64,000 bases of DNA from Prochilodus magdalenae. Taxonomy: Eukaryota > Chordata > Actinopteri > Characiformes > Prochilodontidae. The stretch spans positions 260,501-324,500 of the forward strand of contig JAMWET010000150.1 in assembly GCA_024036415.1 (NCBI GenBank), given 5' to 3'. This document shows, piece after piece, positions 14,201 through 28,700 of this stretch. Every line of letters begins with the position of its first letter. Position 1 is the first letter of the stretch. The translations under genes were made by a program, and so were the position numbers. The notes under the pieces were generated by a model. That model searched no databases, was not told the DNA's origin, and worked only from the letters and a program-made list of their open reading frames with translations.

Positions 14201-14797
14201 GCTCATTTTAACTGGCACGGTCTTTGAAAGGGGACACAAGGCATTAGCAAGGAATGCATAGTTCAAACCAACAACAGTGGAAAAAAGGTTGCCTATGGGC
14301 AGTACTGAGCCAATAAAGCTTAAACAGCCATTTTCAAATGTTAATGGGGGTCTTGATTTCTTCTGACACTCCAAAAACATAAACATGATAAGTATACGCC
14401 AGTTGGAGCCTGGCCTAATTGGCATCTGAATTTCTATTGGAAAAAATGATACAGCTAGAGTAGTCAGATGGGTGGGCACTGGAACTGGAATGAAGGCTTA
14501 ATTTAGACCGGCGGAGACAGCATAGTCATTGTCTCTGACATTGCAGACAGAGTCAAATGCTAAGAGGCAAAAGCAAATCCTACCCTACGCCCATTCGTTT
14601 CTCGTTAGTCAACGGCTATTTTCACATTAATGTGTCACGCCATACCCAGATCAAGAGACAGCACTGTGGTATTTGAGAGGCCCACCAAAGAACCTTCATG
14701 TTCTATTCTGCCTTCAAAACATACAGCAACCTGAATGCCAGCCATCATCATACTACTACAATTTTTTACTTTACTTTTTGACAAATAATTTATGCAG

Positions 14798-14832
<35 letters not shown>

Positions 14833-17800
14833 GCGTAATGTGAGCTGGTATAACACCGAAATGAATGCTGAAAACATATAAGACTTGAGCTCATAATACT
14901 ATTTGTGACAGTTCATTCAGTCAAACAGATCCAGAGTTCTATTAAAGACACGTTATCTTGATCTATTCAACAAGTGATTGTAAATACAAAGACTGGATAT
15001 TTACAGTATATAAAAAGATGGATGTCACAGTATTTATTTTTTTTGATATCTGATCAGTTGGAAGAAAAAAAAAAAAAAAGTAAAAGAGTGTAGCATTGCT
15101 ACAAATTTGGTGTTTTTTTGTAATACTACTCTTTAGCTCGGTTCAGCATATTCTCTAGCATATCACTATCAGAACCAAAATTCATTTTTCTAACAAATGT
15201 CTTACAAAACCTAATTTTTACAAATTTTGCACACAATGAATAAGTAATATGTTTTTTATATGACGATGGGTGCTCAAAAGAGCACCCAATTCTGGTTATA
15301 CTTGAGCTCGCCTTAGTATAATGTAGTTAATATTCAGAATCTCTGAACAGAACTAACTCCTTGGCAGACTCTAACAAACATACTTATTTTAGTGCGCTAT
15401 AAGGTCTTTCTCTTCTCTTACCAGAAAGAAACTAAAACGTTTTAAACATTCTAGTATTGTCTGCTTGTATTGATGTTTGCAGTGGTGTCATCCATTCATC
15501 AATACAACCAGACGATACTTAAGCGTTCATAAGAGTTCATAAAAATCCCAATCAAAACACTTCAAGCTGCTAAGAGAAGAAAAGTGCTTTCCAGTAAACT
15601 AACAAAGTATGTTTGTTACCATTTTCCAGAATTTTCCAAATTCAGTTACGTCACCCAACTCACTTGATACAGCACGTTCCAGCTCGGTGTTATTTACAAA
15701 ATAGTGCGCCTTGAAATCCAAACAAGGTTGCATGAAGTACGAGTGTGTAAAAGTCATTCAGCGGGAGGGAGATGATTAGTTCTGTGCTCCAGTCTAATGC
15801 AGGTGTCTCCAGCAGGTGCCTATGCAAAGTAATTACTCTGGGAACCTTGTCCAAATACAGGGAATGAAGCGGCTGATTCAGGCTCCGCCGGTTTACCAAA
15901 TGGAACATGATGGTCCGTCTAGGCGGCCAAGGGTTGTATTGCATCAATTCATCTCAAGGAATAATCAAACTCTGAAAAGAGTCTGGGTCACAAGCCAGTC
16001 TTTAAACAAGCCATTACCCTCTAGCAGACTGTTTTAAATCCCTCGGGTCATCACTGGAATAAAACAGAGTGCCTTTGCTAAGTCTGACTGAACCAGTTGA
16101 TTTCAAACGCAGAATCTTCCAAACGAGAATCTGTCATTGTTAAACAACACAGACCTAACCCTCGACTGTAACTTTCAAGGTTTCAGGCTATTCCAAGGAC
16201 ACCTTGATATGGATAGTGTTCTTGATAACAAATCTTCTCTGGCGTGCGTAAAATAAAGACAAACAAATAATCACGCATTTATCAACACTGACAAACATGC
16301 AGGCCTGATGGCTACATCTGCATGGAAGTGTCTCCAGATGGACCTGTTAGCAGCAGCTGAGAAACGTGAAAGATAATAAATACAACCCTCAGCAAGGACT
16401 GAAGATGGTACCACCTGGAAATCATTTTCAAAAGCAGGTTTAGTTTAATGGAACAAAACAGCACAGCACACTCAGGGACTGCACTACTGTTTACAGATGT
16501 ACTGATGTTTAACCTCAAAAAGTTCATTAAAACTTCACAAAACAACACAACAGCCTAGCTCCACAAAAATACATGCAAGCTAATGTCAGGTGCCAGCAAA
16601 ACAGGAAAATAGACAAAACTCCCCAGGAGGAAGAATAGCTTAGCAGTGCCGAAAAGCATCATACAGCTGGAACTCATGTTCAAGTTCCAGCTGTAGTTTT
16701 GGTGTCCATGACCGGCAGCCCCTGAGAATGCAGGTGATTTAAAATGCCTGCTTAACCCATTAAAGAGCAAATAACATTATTTATATTGCGGCTTTTGCTA
16801 ATAGAAAGTAATTGAAGAACAAGATTTAGATTTCCAATGTTTATATGGTATAATAAAGAATGACAATAACGATCAGCTGACTTGGAAAAGTGCTAGCATG
16901 TCTCATGTGTGAGCTTCAGGTTTAAAAGAGGTTTAAACATATTTCATCATCATATAATTGCAGTTGAGGGAGGATCATGCCAACAGTGGGTAGATATACA
17001 TACACTGTATTGCCAAAGGTGTCTGCTTGTCTGCCTTTGCACGCATATGAACTTGAGTGACATCCCATTTTTAAACCATAGGGTTTAATATGATGAGCCC
17101 CACCCTTCACAGCCACAACATTTTCAACTCTTCTGGGCTAGCTTTCCACAAGGTTTAGGAATGTGTTTATAGAATTTTTGACCATTCTTCCAGAAGCGCA
17201 TATGCGAGGTCAGACACTGATGTTGGACAAGAAGGTCTGGCTCACAGTCTCCATTCTAATTCATCTCAAAGGTGTTCTATCGTGTTAAGGTACAGACTCT
17301 GTGCAGTTCAGTCAAGTTCTTCCACACCTAACTCGCTCATTCATGTCTTTATGGACCTTGCTTTGTGCACTGGTGCGCAGTCATGTTGGAACAGGAAAGG
17401 GTCATCCCCAAACAAATCCCACAAAGTTGGGAGCATGAAATTGCCCAGAATCTCCTGGTATGCAGAAGCATTAACAGTTACTTTCACTGGAACTAAGGCA
17501 CGAACCCAACTCCTGAAAAACAACCCCACAACATAATTCCCCCCACCACCAAACTTTACACTTGCAGTCAGTGTCAGTACTGTTCTCCTGGCAACCGCCA
17601 AACCCAGACTCATCCATTGGATTGTTGATCTTCCCCCCACCCCCACCCCCCAGCACATTTTTGTCTGTGCATACATACACCCTTTATTTATTTATTTTTT
17701 TTATGTTTTTACATAAAATGTTACTTAGCTGATAACCTACTCCAAACTACTTTTTGACAGACTTCCTTTAACAATGGCAGGTGCCAGTGTGGCATGGTGG

Positions 17801-20800
17801 AGGCAAAGACAAAACTGTGCTGGGTTGAGAAAAAAAAAAGATCAACAGAATAAGACTATATTTACACATTAGGTGGACTAGGCTGGACTATTCTGGCCAT
17901 GGAACCTGGCCAATTTTTTTTGGCATTTTGTTGTAAATGTGGGCAGTTTCCACCATTTCACTGTAATTTTTATCGTTGTGCCTCACAAACATGTCGTAGC
18001 ATACCAACAGTTAATTTTAGATGTATGGAAAGAAAATACTACAGCTGTATCAAATCATATTTCGTCCTGCATCTCGTCTACAAATAAATGTCAAAAGAAA
18101 ATAAAAATCTGAGGTAGATGATTTGTCATCTAAACTCAACTTTTTTTTGGAACAACATATCCCTACAGTGATCCTATCTGATTACTCTAAGAACTGTTTA
18201 CTCTTCCCCTCAATTTGTCTCGCCTCATGTTGCCAAATGCATCATCAGAGATATTTGTGAAGACTACAACACAAGAACCCACTGCCATAATCAAAGCCTC
18301 CAGTTTACATCGCTTTAGATCAGAACATTCTGCAGCAGGTCTGCAAACAATAAGATACATCGAGGAGTCCTCCAGCACTCCCAACAAGCCTCACTGGATG
18401 CTGTCTTTATCGAAGATGAGACTAATTTACCGTCTGGGTTTTTATAAACGTGCCTTTGTGGTTGTTTGACTCGAGGGTGATCGAGCATGACAATAGCACA
18501 GGCTGCTGGAAGTGTGGGTGGAAGTCTGGCCTGCTGGAAGCCACGGCCAATGTCTCCAGGCTGGTGGGTCAGAGGAAGAAAGAGACAGCAGGGATCGGAG
18601 TCCAAAAGCCCAGCTCTTTTTTTTTTTTGCTCCTGATCAGGTCGTGGGAGGCTTTCGGTCAGTGGGCTTTTCCCAAGCCCTTACTCAGGCCTGAGGTAAT
18701 TAAAGACCCACCAGAGGCTAGTACATGAATGAAAGAGAAATAACGACACAGCAGAGTTGAAGCATGTCAGTCCATTATGAATGGTAAATTAGTCAAATCT
18801 TCAAAATGTCAATATAAAGCTAGTGGTATAAAGCTGCCTTATGAATTCCCTTTAAGAGCTTCAAACAGGGACGGCCCAAAGAGTGACACAGCCACCCAAG
18901 GACCAGAGCAGAGTTCACCAACAGACTTAATTTTAATTGAACTCGATTTAAAAGTTCAACAAAGGTTCTTTCCTTTAGTTCAAAAACTTGGCCGTATTGA
19001 AATAATGATCAACAAAAAATATATCATCTGTTGGTCATCAATACTGCAGACATGCTATTGTTCAGTAATTGGTGTACCTTTATGGCAATGCACAGTAATG
19101 TTTTGTGGACACTGCTGTGTTATTATGGACCATTACTGCGTTTTTGCCAAAAAACTTCAATTTTCACCTGAGAGTTTGTACACAGAGCAGGTCTTGTTTA
19201 ACAAATACCTATTAACCATCACACTCTGATCGCCTCAGTAAACAATCCCAAGAAATAAGCAAATTATTATTATTTTTTTTAAATCTTGCCACAAGCCTAC
19301 AATATCAATACCGCTGAATGCGAATGAGCTCTGCAACAAATTTTAAAAACACTGTGTGTTCTAAGCATCCTGACCAAGTGTTCAAAATCTTCAGATGTTT
19401 AAAAATTAGCATAGTGTTAGCGCTTGATGTGTTGAAGCACTCCCAGACCTAATAACATAAATTACTGAGGTTCAAATCTGAGGTTAAAAGGTCCTACCGA
19501 AACAACCATCAGTTAACAATAAAAGCTTTTGACAATGTGAGAAGTATATCAAAGTGCAAATACACTAAATGACCCACGCTGACCTCTTCCTGTTTGTGGC
19601 CATTAATCATTTGACAGTATCTGCTGCCACCATGTGGCTTTTTAACACTGTCAATTGAACATGAGGCACTGCAGCTCCCCAAGACATTTTTCATGGTAAA
19701 AAGGTTATAGCTTGAGGCCTGGGCAAAGTGCAGGATCCCTTAGTGTAGTAGACCTTTATCCATAATTTCAGCCATTTAGGAATTCTTTCAACAGAACAAC
19801 TTCTATATCTTCAGAACTAACCTGCCACCATTAATAACAGAAGATTTAGTTAATTGATTCATAGAGGTTATAAGTCACGTTTAATAAGCTACACTTTATC
19901 AGGATTTATTTTGTTTCCAGTACTGTTTAATTGATGATGTAGACTGAGGAAAAACAAAACAATACTTGTAGTACATATTATTGAAATCTTGCACAACATC
20001 CTGATTGGTGCACGTGCATGTACACTAAGTGGACAGTTTTAGGTACATCTTCCACCATCACAGAAACAATGCCGGGCTGGAATGCTGGAATAGAAGACAA
20101 ATGAGTGTTCCCAGCTGACAGGTGTGGTTTAGTTGAGGAATTTCACAACCAGGTTTATCTCTGCACAAGATGCTACGCTCCCCCCGACTTCTTGAGAGAC
20201 AGGGTACACAAAATAGGCAAACATGCATAAGACAACTACTATTTTTGAGGGAAGTTAACAGGGCATTTTTATAATTCAGGGTTTGTATAATTCAGACCAC
20301 TCATAATATTGCTAGCTAAATCAGCATCCCTTACTCCAACTTAGTTCAGTAGTAGTTGTTCAGTTCAAGTTACAAGCTTAGTTCACAGTTATTGTACCAT
20401 ATTTCACAGCTAACTGACATGTTGAGAATGGTATTGTTATATAATTTAAAAAGAATCTAGATTAGACTATGACTGACAGTGAGTAGCCTACCAGCCCATT
20501 TGCTATTTAGGGTCTGAGACAGCCTTATGTAACATTTGTCAGTATATGCTTTTTCAGTAATCAGTGGGGACCAAAAGGCAAAAGATTTAGTTTATACAGG
20601 TCTTCACATTTGAAGATGGAAATAAACTGCTAAATAAACAACTAGCTAAAATTTATACAGGGTTCATGTTTATAGAATAGTAATAGCAGTTCTTGGAAGA
20701 GCGGAGGAATGTACAATACAGAAATAAAAGGACAAGTTACAAAACAAAAAAAGAAGAGAGCTAAAAAACCAAAGGAGAAATGAACAGTTGGTGTAATACA

Positions 20801-22745
20801 CATACAAAGCAGTTAGCTTATTCACTATGTGCTGTGAGTCACTATTCTGCAAAATGGAGCCCACTAAAATGGTACTCATTGCTACAGTCTGGTTGTAAAA
20901 CAAGTGATTATAGTTGGCTCCGGTTCTGTGATCTGTCATAGACAAATGTTTCAAGAGTTTACCAAAAATGGCAAAAAAAATCTTACATAAACAAAAAAAA
21001 TACAAAATCTTACCAGTGACTGGCAACCCTGTGAACAAAAAAACAGCGTGTGGTATAGAGGGTCTAAGCAGATTGGCAGAAGTCTTGCATACAGACAGGC
21101 CACAAACCCACATCTGAAATCACCACTGGTTTGCAGAATGTCACTTTGGAACGCTGTGATCAGATTTTAAATGGCTATGATAGCCAAAGGCTATATTGGG
21201 GTCCGATGTCAGTGTCTCTGGTGGGCACAAGAGTGACTAAACTGGGCCATTAAGGGCAGGGTAAAAAACATCCATTGGTCCATGGAGCCATCATGTTTGG
21301 CATCCAAAGTATAGGCTGACAGTAACAGTGCAAAGGTATGTGGAAGGTTTTTCTGGCACACTTCAGGGTCCCTGGTGCCTACTAAACATGAAAGGGCACT
21401 GTGCATCTCAACATTATTGCAGACACACATCCCTTAATGGCTACAGTTTATCCACACTCAGTTGGACACTACCAGCATGACTCCACCATGTCACAATGCA
21501 CATATCATTACTGAATGGTTCTAGGAACATGACGTAGTGTCTGCATTGCTTCAGCACCAGCATCTCTGGGATGAGCTTATTGAAACAACACCACGCAGCT
21601 GTCCAATATGCCAAGATCAAACAACACAATAAGTTCTGGCACAAAACCGCTTTTAACTTAGCACACAGTGGGTTCCCACCCAGAGCGGCACATCATGCTA
21701 CACTAAAAAGTCCTACAGAAGTCTGTACAGATAAGGATCCCAATAAGCAAATATGTAAATATGTATGTAGTAATCAGGCAACTCTGTGTATGTTGAATAA
21801 TCACCAACAGGCACGGCTGAGCCATTGTTATCAGAAAGCCTGGGATGCTGAGGATCTACAATGGAACAATCACTGAAGCTGGAAGTTACAATCCAACATT
21901 CTTAACACTGGGCAAGTTGCTAAAGCATTGGTTGATGAACAACACAATCCTTTCCGTGCCTCTTTTCGTTCCGAGTCAAAACCATATACTTTCTGTCTGC
22001 CAATGTGCTTCCAAGTTCTACTCTGAAACTCTTAGCGTCTGCTCTCAAGGGAAAAGGGCAGACACAGAGGCCCTAGTCCAGTTGTTGCTGGACCAGCGAC
22101 AGACACTGGATTCAATCAGCCGTCCTGTGAGGCGCTGTTAGCTATGTGTGTGTGTCTCCACTGAGGCATGAGCAGCAGGCTTCTCAAGTTTCTGTCTCTA
22201 AGCTATCATATGGTGCCATCTCAATGGCGTCTCATCTAGTGGTGTCTTTAAGAGCACTGTGGCACAGTTAGCAGTGGCTAATCGGAGGGTGAGCTAATGT
22301 TTGAGACAGTTTGCAACACGTACCAAAGTGCATATCCAGGGCTGGCCGAGGTTTCAGCTAAGACAGATTCCATTACAAAATCTGACATTTTGCTTCTTCC
22401 AGCACCACACAGGAGAATGATTGTTGGTTTATTTCACCAACACTTAAATAATAGTTTTTGAATTTCAAACATAGCAATAACTGGGATGATACTATATAAA
22501 AACCAATTAAATGACAGTTCGGAGAATTGATCATGAAGTGCAACAGACTTGTCTGTGGATGCAGTTAGTCATGCAGAAGATCAATATTCCTTGCCATTTA
22601 TTTAGAGCACATCGTCTAAAAAGAGCAATTGATCTGCTATGCAAATGGACAGTAAACATTCATGGTCCTGATGAACATTCCGTTTCGGTCTGTTGTCTAT
22701 AGTGATCACGTTACACTCATTCAACATTCCACTTGAGTAGCTCGT

Positions 22746-22783
<38 letters not shown>

Positions 22784-25700
22784 ATTTTTTTTTTTTTTCG
22801 CATTTTGTCCTAAATACATTTTCATGTGTTGAGTTTATTCGCTAGAGCGACAGTCCGGAATGGGAGAAAGAAATCATCATTAAACGGTCACTGTGTACTC
22901 TGGCCCAAAAATTCTCCAGGATGAAATCCAAATCTTCTGGATTGCTCTGAGCAGGTAGAGCAACCGAATATAGTGTACAGTGGAAAAGGGATTCCAAGAA
23001 GACGACACTTAAATTAGCTGATAAACAACCAAACAACTCAAGCACTCGGGACAGCAAGCCAGGCATGCTGTTTCCAGTATTTGTCACACTGAAGCTTAAG
23101 TCATTTGTGTACTAATTAAAATGATAAATGTCACTGGAATCTTTGGAGCAAGTACAGCTAAAATAAATTTAACAGGAAAACTCTAATGGACCACAGTTCA
23201 GCATTTCCTAGAACATGCAAAAACAAAACTAAAGGACTTATTGATGGTCCTTTCTATGTTAATGCAATTGTGAAGGCAGACGCATGGAAACATGTTGTCC
23301 GTCTTTCAAATTACACCGTTACACTGGATGCAAATGAAAAGTGTAATCAAAAGAGAAGAAATTAACAGCAAAGTGAGTGATTTTAGACAAGAGGAAGACA
23401 TAAGTTATACACTCCAGACAGACTCTGAAAGTAAATTCTATAAACATCTGTAAACAATTTCATTCATTTTTTCTGGTTTGGAAATGCATGTAATCGGCAC
23501 ACAAAGCGAGGTGAAGGAGTTTAAAAGAGAACCAACAGAGCAGAGCTGCCGATACAAGACACAGCGTCTACACCATAAGACCTCAGCTTTGTAACAGGTG
23601 GTCTGTAAGGGTTTCCCCAAAGAAAGCCCTTAAGTGGGACCAACCAGAGAATCCCCATGTGGGAAATGTCACTGAAACGATGACAGGGCGCTATGATTTG
23701 GTCAAGGTCTGAAGGTGACATCATAGCCCATAGCTGCACTTTCCAATAAATGAAAGAACAGAAAACAAATTCAGTGTTTTGCCTTGGTCGCCTGGTAGCC
23801 TTAAACCCTAAAGAAAACTTCTGGTCAACATTGAAGAGGATAACATAAGCAAACGTCTAAGTATATGAAAAGGTTCTGCATGGTGAACTCCTCCAAATGT
23901 GCTCCAACTGTAGAAATCAAGCCAATATTTTATTTAATTTTCACAAAACCCTAAATCTGGCCCTAACTCAGGGTCTCAACTTAAACCCTGATTTAAGTCT
24001 TAATCCTAAAACTAACACCGTCAAATTCCCACTAAGCTTTTAACATTGGTTTATAATCTGTATGGGCTATCCAAATAAAGTTAAAACAAACTCAATATCA
24101 AAACAAATAAGCCAGAAAATAAATAATTGGGAAAAAAAGGAGGGAAAGTTACGCTGGATGATTTTACTGAATGAAACACTGTTAAATATAAAATATATTT
24201 CTGTCCTATAATATGATTAGTGTTTTAGTAGTCAAAGGTGCCAAAAATTTAGACCCAGACAGTCTTCATTCCGTCTCTCAGTCTACCTGGTTTTAGACCT
24301 GCTGTCCCGTTTGCACTTTATTTAAGCAAAAGTGCAATTACAACTACTAACGAGGTAGCAAAGATGTAACATGATATATAAGAAAGAATATTCTAGTCAT
24401 TTATGAACTGAGAACTAAATACAGTCACAAAATCATGAAGGGCTACCAGTTTGTCAGTGTATGTCATTCCCTATGGAACTTTACAGGGTTGCAGACACCT
24501 ATCTGTAATTGCAGTTTTGGCCTTAATGAGCTTGAGAAGCTCATGAGGCCGTAACAGACATGCAGGTAACATCGACTGCATGTTGTTTAAAATTCTACTG
24601 TGGCGTCCTCTGTAAAGGTCCGAATATGAAGCTTTTTTCTTAACATTACTGAAGCTACCTGTAAGCCTTTAACAACCCGGCTATCCGTTAGCTAGACCTG
24701 CGCTGAAGAAGGCAGACTATACTCCAAATAAGAAGATTATAAAGAGAGCTTGTGAACAGCAGACAAAGACTGGCAAATCAACAGTTAGGTCCATTAATAT
24801 TTGGACGTCAAAAAAACAATGTTCTTTCATCTCTGCAGAACAGCATAGAGGAGCTAAATTAAATAACAAATGTGAGCTCAAAATGCAGACGTTCAGCTTT
24901 AGTTTGAGGGAATTTACATCCGAATCCAATTAACAGTGTAAGCATTACAAGCATTTTCATACATAGCCACCTTATTTTAGGGGCTCAGATGTGATCAGAC
25001 AAACTAACAATCCTGAATCAAATTCTACTTTTATAATACTGTATATCCTTCAATGCATAAAACTCGTTATAATGTTGTTCACTGATTTAGAATGTACAGA
25101 AGAGAGTTTGTATTAAGGTTAACAGAAATATAACAATCACACTGTTTATGATTGTAACTATGCTGTTGTTGCTTCACATATCAGATATCACAGGCTCTGA
25201 ATTGTGGTGAAGGAGATAACACAGCCATTTATGGTTGCTGGGTTGCTCAGACACCTACACCTCGGGATGTAATTTTGCAGTGATCTGTAATGTTACACAG
25301 TATGTAAATCAAACAAACTGGCTGTTGGGATAAAAGCCTTTGCATTCTTTAAATGAAGAAAGCAACCAAAGCAGCCTCAGATTAAATATTTGTCTGATTC
25401 AAAATATTTCTACTAATTATGCACAGATGACACTTACTCATACCTACAGTATATCCATTTTTGGCCACAGTACCTTGGTAAGCTGCACCGAAACGACCCG
25501 GCATTTCTCTGGAAAACAAATGTCAGGCTAAAGCCATGACTGTAATTTGTCCCTAAACATTTATATGACACTAAATCTCTCTTAAGCCGGTCAACATAGG
25601 TGTAGGCAAAAGAATACATTTGTGTTGGCATTTGTGATCCAATGTTATTGGTTGCTTTTGAGAGGCAAGATTATAGCGTCAGACTAATTTTACTCAGGCA

Positions 25701-28700
25701 CAAGTTTCTAGTCATGTGATTTCCAAGAATCTGACAGTATCCTCTACAGACTCCATAAGACCACCATGTTGTCCAAAGGTCATACATGATGAATCTAATC
25801 ATTTCTGGCAAGGATGAAGACAAGGCTGTGGGTGCCAAGTGAAAGATCAATAAGGTCCTCAATTCTAAAATGACAGATGAAATCCAAAAGTAGAAGTTCA
25901 CAGTGTGTCATAAAGCTGGCATTCGCCATGACACTTGTTTAATGGACAGTTTCCATCTGATTGAGCGTCTGCCTCAAACAGATCACAGCAAGTTGGAACT
26001 TTTCAACTGCCAAGACAGTTCTCCACAAGATTTAACACAGCAGTACTTCTGATAGGAGCTCAATCCAAACACTGCAAATGGCTTTGCTTGAGAGATTAAT
26101 GCACATTCTGTTCGTTACGTGACACCGCAGCAAAAGCAATGACAGCGTTATGTAACATTCTTTTCCAGTCCTTCGTATCCCCGATGTAAACCCACAGGCC
26201 AGGCCTGTACTGCTGTGATTTAAAACAAAAAGGCTTCACCACAGTAGGAGGTTCATGAGGCTTATTCTAATGTTGCTCCCCCCACATAGGAATGGAACTG
26301 CTTCATTTAACCACATGTAGAACAGTAGGATAGAATATCTAAATGTTGTGAAAATGCCCAGCTGAAGTCTCTGTGGTTGACCAGCGTCTATTCTAGACTT
26401 CTCATTTAGACCAGACAGATAAACTGTGCTGTCAGTGAAAGGTATTAGCCATTTAGCCATAACAAGTCTGATGAAGCATTGAGACCTCACATTCATTACG
26501 TTGTGCTCATTTGCCTCTCGAAAACAGCTTGTAAAAAATGACCTGCTCAGTTCAGTGGAAAGAAAACAAGTTCTTACTATCAGTCAATGAACATCAGAAC
26601 TACGGTGAACCGATATACTGAACACCTTGTTTAAAGGAAGGGACCCTTTTGGCAGGAGTAGCAATGGACAGCTTGGCAGAAATACTATATTATCGTATGC
26701 TTAAAATTTCTAAAGGCTGACGAAATACAGCATATCTCAACACTCAAAAACATTCTCACAACACACAATATTTGGACACAGATAAAATGCACCAATTGTG
26801 CCACATTTTAAACTACCATTAAACCTGGATAGTAAAACACTGTTGCAAAGTCCTTTAAAATATTTAGTGGAATAAGATGGAAAATATATTCATGGTTTTT
26901 CCACTGAGGTCTAATTTCTCCCTATATGAAGACAGGGTAGAAAGTTAAACATTAATACTAATTTTGTACCGTATTTCTTTTGAACCATTGTTGACATCTC
27001 TAAATACTTTCAGAGTAAGCTCGTTTGGCTATGCTACTTTGTAAACCTTTTCTTGCTGAAGTATCTAATGAATTATAGAGTTATAAGAGATTAACTCTTA
27101 ACTAAGATTAGCATTAGCTTACCACAGAGGACATAGTAAGAAAAGGTAGCAAGTTCTAAATCTTTCCTGGCCCCCATTCTTTTAGTACATTTATTTTGTT
27201 AACAGACACTCTTATTCAGAGCAATCTACGGTAGACAAGCATGCTGTTAGGAGGTATTACCATAGTATTATTATTCCTGCCTGAATATGAACTGATCTTT
27301 AATTGGCTAGGCAATAGTGTTATCCACTGCACCACACAATTGCTTTGTGTTTTAGATTAGTGGTTAATTTGGCTAATGAGGGCCAACATGTTCATATTCC
27401 CTGGGCAAGGAGGGGTGGCAAGAAAACCTAAACTTTAACATCATTAACATCATCGGCATAACAAAAATTGTTCACACAGTCAGAAACTGACTCAAGATTT
27501 TTGTAAAGCTGTCAGTGTTAAAAGTTGGCTCTGAAAACTGTTTAGGACTGTGGACTGTTTAGGCTAGCAACCTGTCAGCATTAAGCAGATGCCTTTTAAC
27601 AGCTTAAGCTGCCAACCAGAGGGCCATGTTCCTACTAAACACGATTGCTTTAATGTGATGCAGACATGACTGAGACGTCTGAACAACCCGAACAGGCTAG
27701 TCATCATAGCTTAAGGTAGAAAAGTTATTAACATCAATTTAAATTTGACCACTGACCAGAAAACAACTGAGCTTGTGTATATGACCACTACTGCTTCTCA
27801 TCTTATCTGATGTTAAACTGACTGTGATTTAGGCCACAATAGCCATGTTTCTATCCAAACCTTTGGCAAACGTTATATACATTTACACAATTTCAACAGA
27901 AAAAAAAAATCGAATGGAGTTATGATACACCAGGCAGGACGAGAGCAAGGACTGAAATCTCTATGCCATCCTGACGATGTCCACCTGCACAAGCTGGACA
28001 GCTTCTTATTTGGATTTCTCGTTTCACCAATGCTGCCAGCATGTTTACTGCTTCACAAGGTGGAACAAGAAACACCAATATGAAGCCAATTTTAACCTCA
28101 TCCCACCTTTCATCTGGGAACGCAAACACACAGACGCACACTGTGCATTATTGGACCATCTGTAGGGCCAATTGATTCCAGTCACTGGTCAACTACCACT
28201 GCGCCCATGTGGGCAGTTTACTGTTGTGTTTACGCAGCTTGTCAAACAGCAAGATCAGATGGAACTTAATCAGGTGATCCCTGGCCTGAAATGACAGGAT
28301 TTAAAAAAAAAAAAAAAAATTTGATTTCATCTTTAGCGATACTGCCAAGTTTCTTAGAAGTCCTAGAATTCAAAGACTTTTGTGATATTCAAGAGTTCTA
28401 GTAAGTTTCAGGCTTTGGATGTTGGATGGAAAACCCGTTAACGGCTATATAAATATCCCTTTGCTCTTGAATGTTTAGAAATGTACTTCTCTGTTTGTCC
28501 TTTGAACTAGTGAATTTGAATAAAATGATTATTATCACTGGTTATTATTTCGAGGGTAAGCAGTATCTGATATGGTCAGCAGGTTAATTCTTTTTAACAC
28601 AATAACACTTTATCTCCAGCCACAGCACGTTTAACAGTATACTGCCACATGGAGATCAACTTTTCATGCAAGGCTAGGTAACTTCTGGTGAGTGAGCTTT

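Noticed and set aside
18777..19229. A 150-codon open frame on the plus strand
   Set aside because: No recognisable domain, low-complexity and AT-rich coding, no flanking gene signals; expected by chance in 20 kb.
20670..21113. A 147-codon open frame on the minus strand rich in F, L and S
   Set aside because: Composition reflects A/T-rich DNA read in one frame. No conserved motif.
21190..21880. Possible transposon remnant
   Set aside because: The sequence has the feel of a degraded repeat with overlapping open frames on both strands, but I could not match any catalytic or terminal motif, so it is not listed as a feature.
22842..23087. An 81-codon minus-strand frame preceded by an acceptor-like CTTCAG
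   Set aside because: No donor at its end and no place for it in the snx19 protein, whose phase closes without it.
27181..27345. A tRNA gene suggested by GTGGTGCAGTGGATAAC
   Set aside because: No cloverleaf can be drawn past the A-box and the tail is the typical SINE end, so it is called a SINE.
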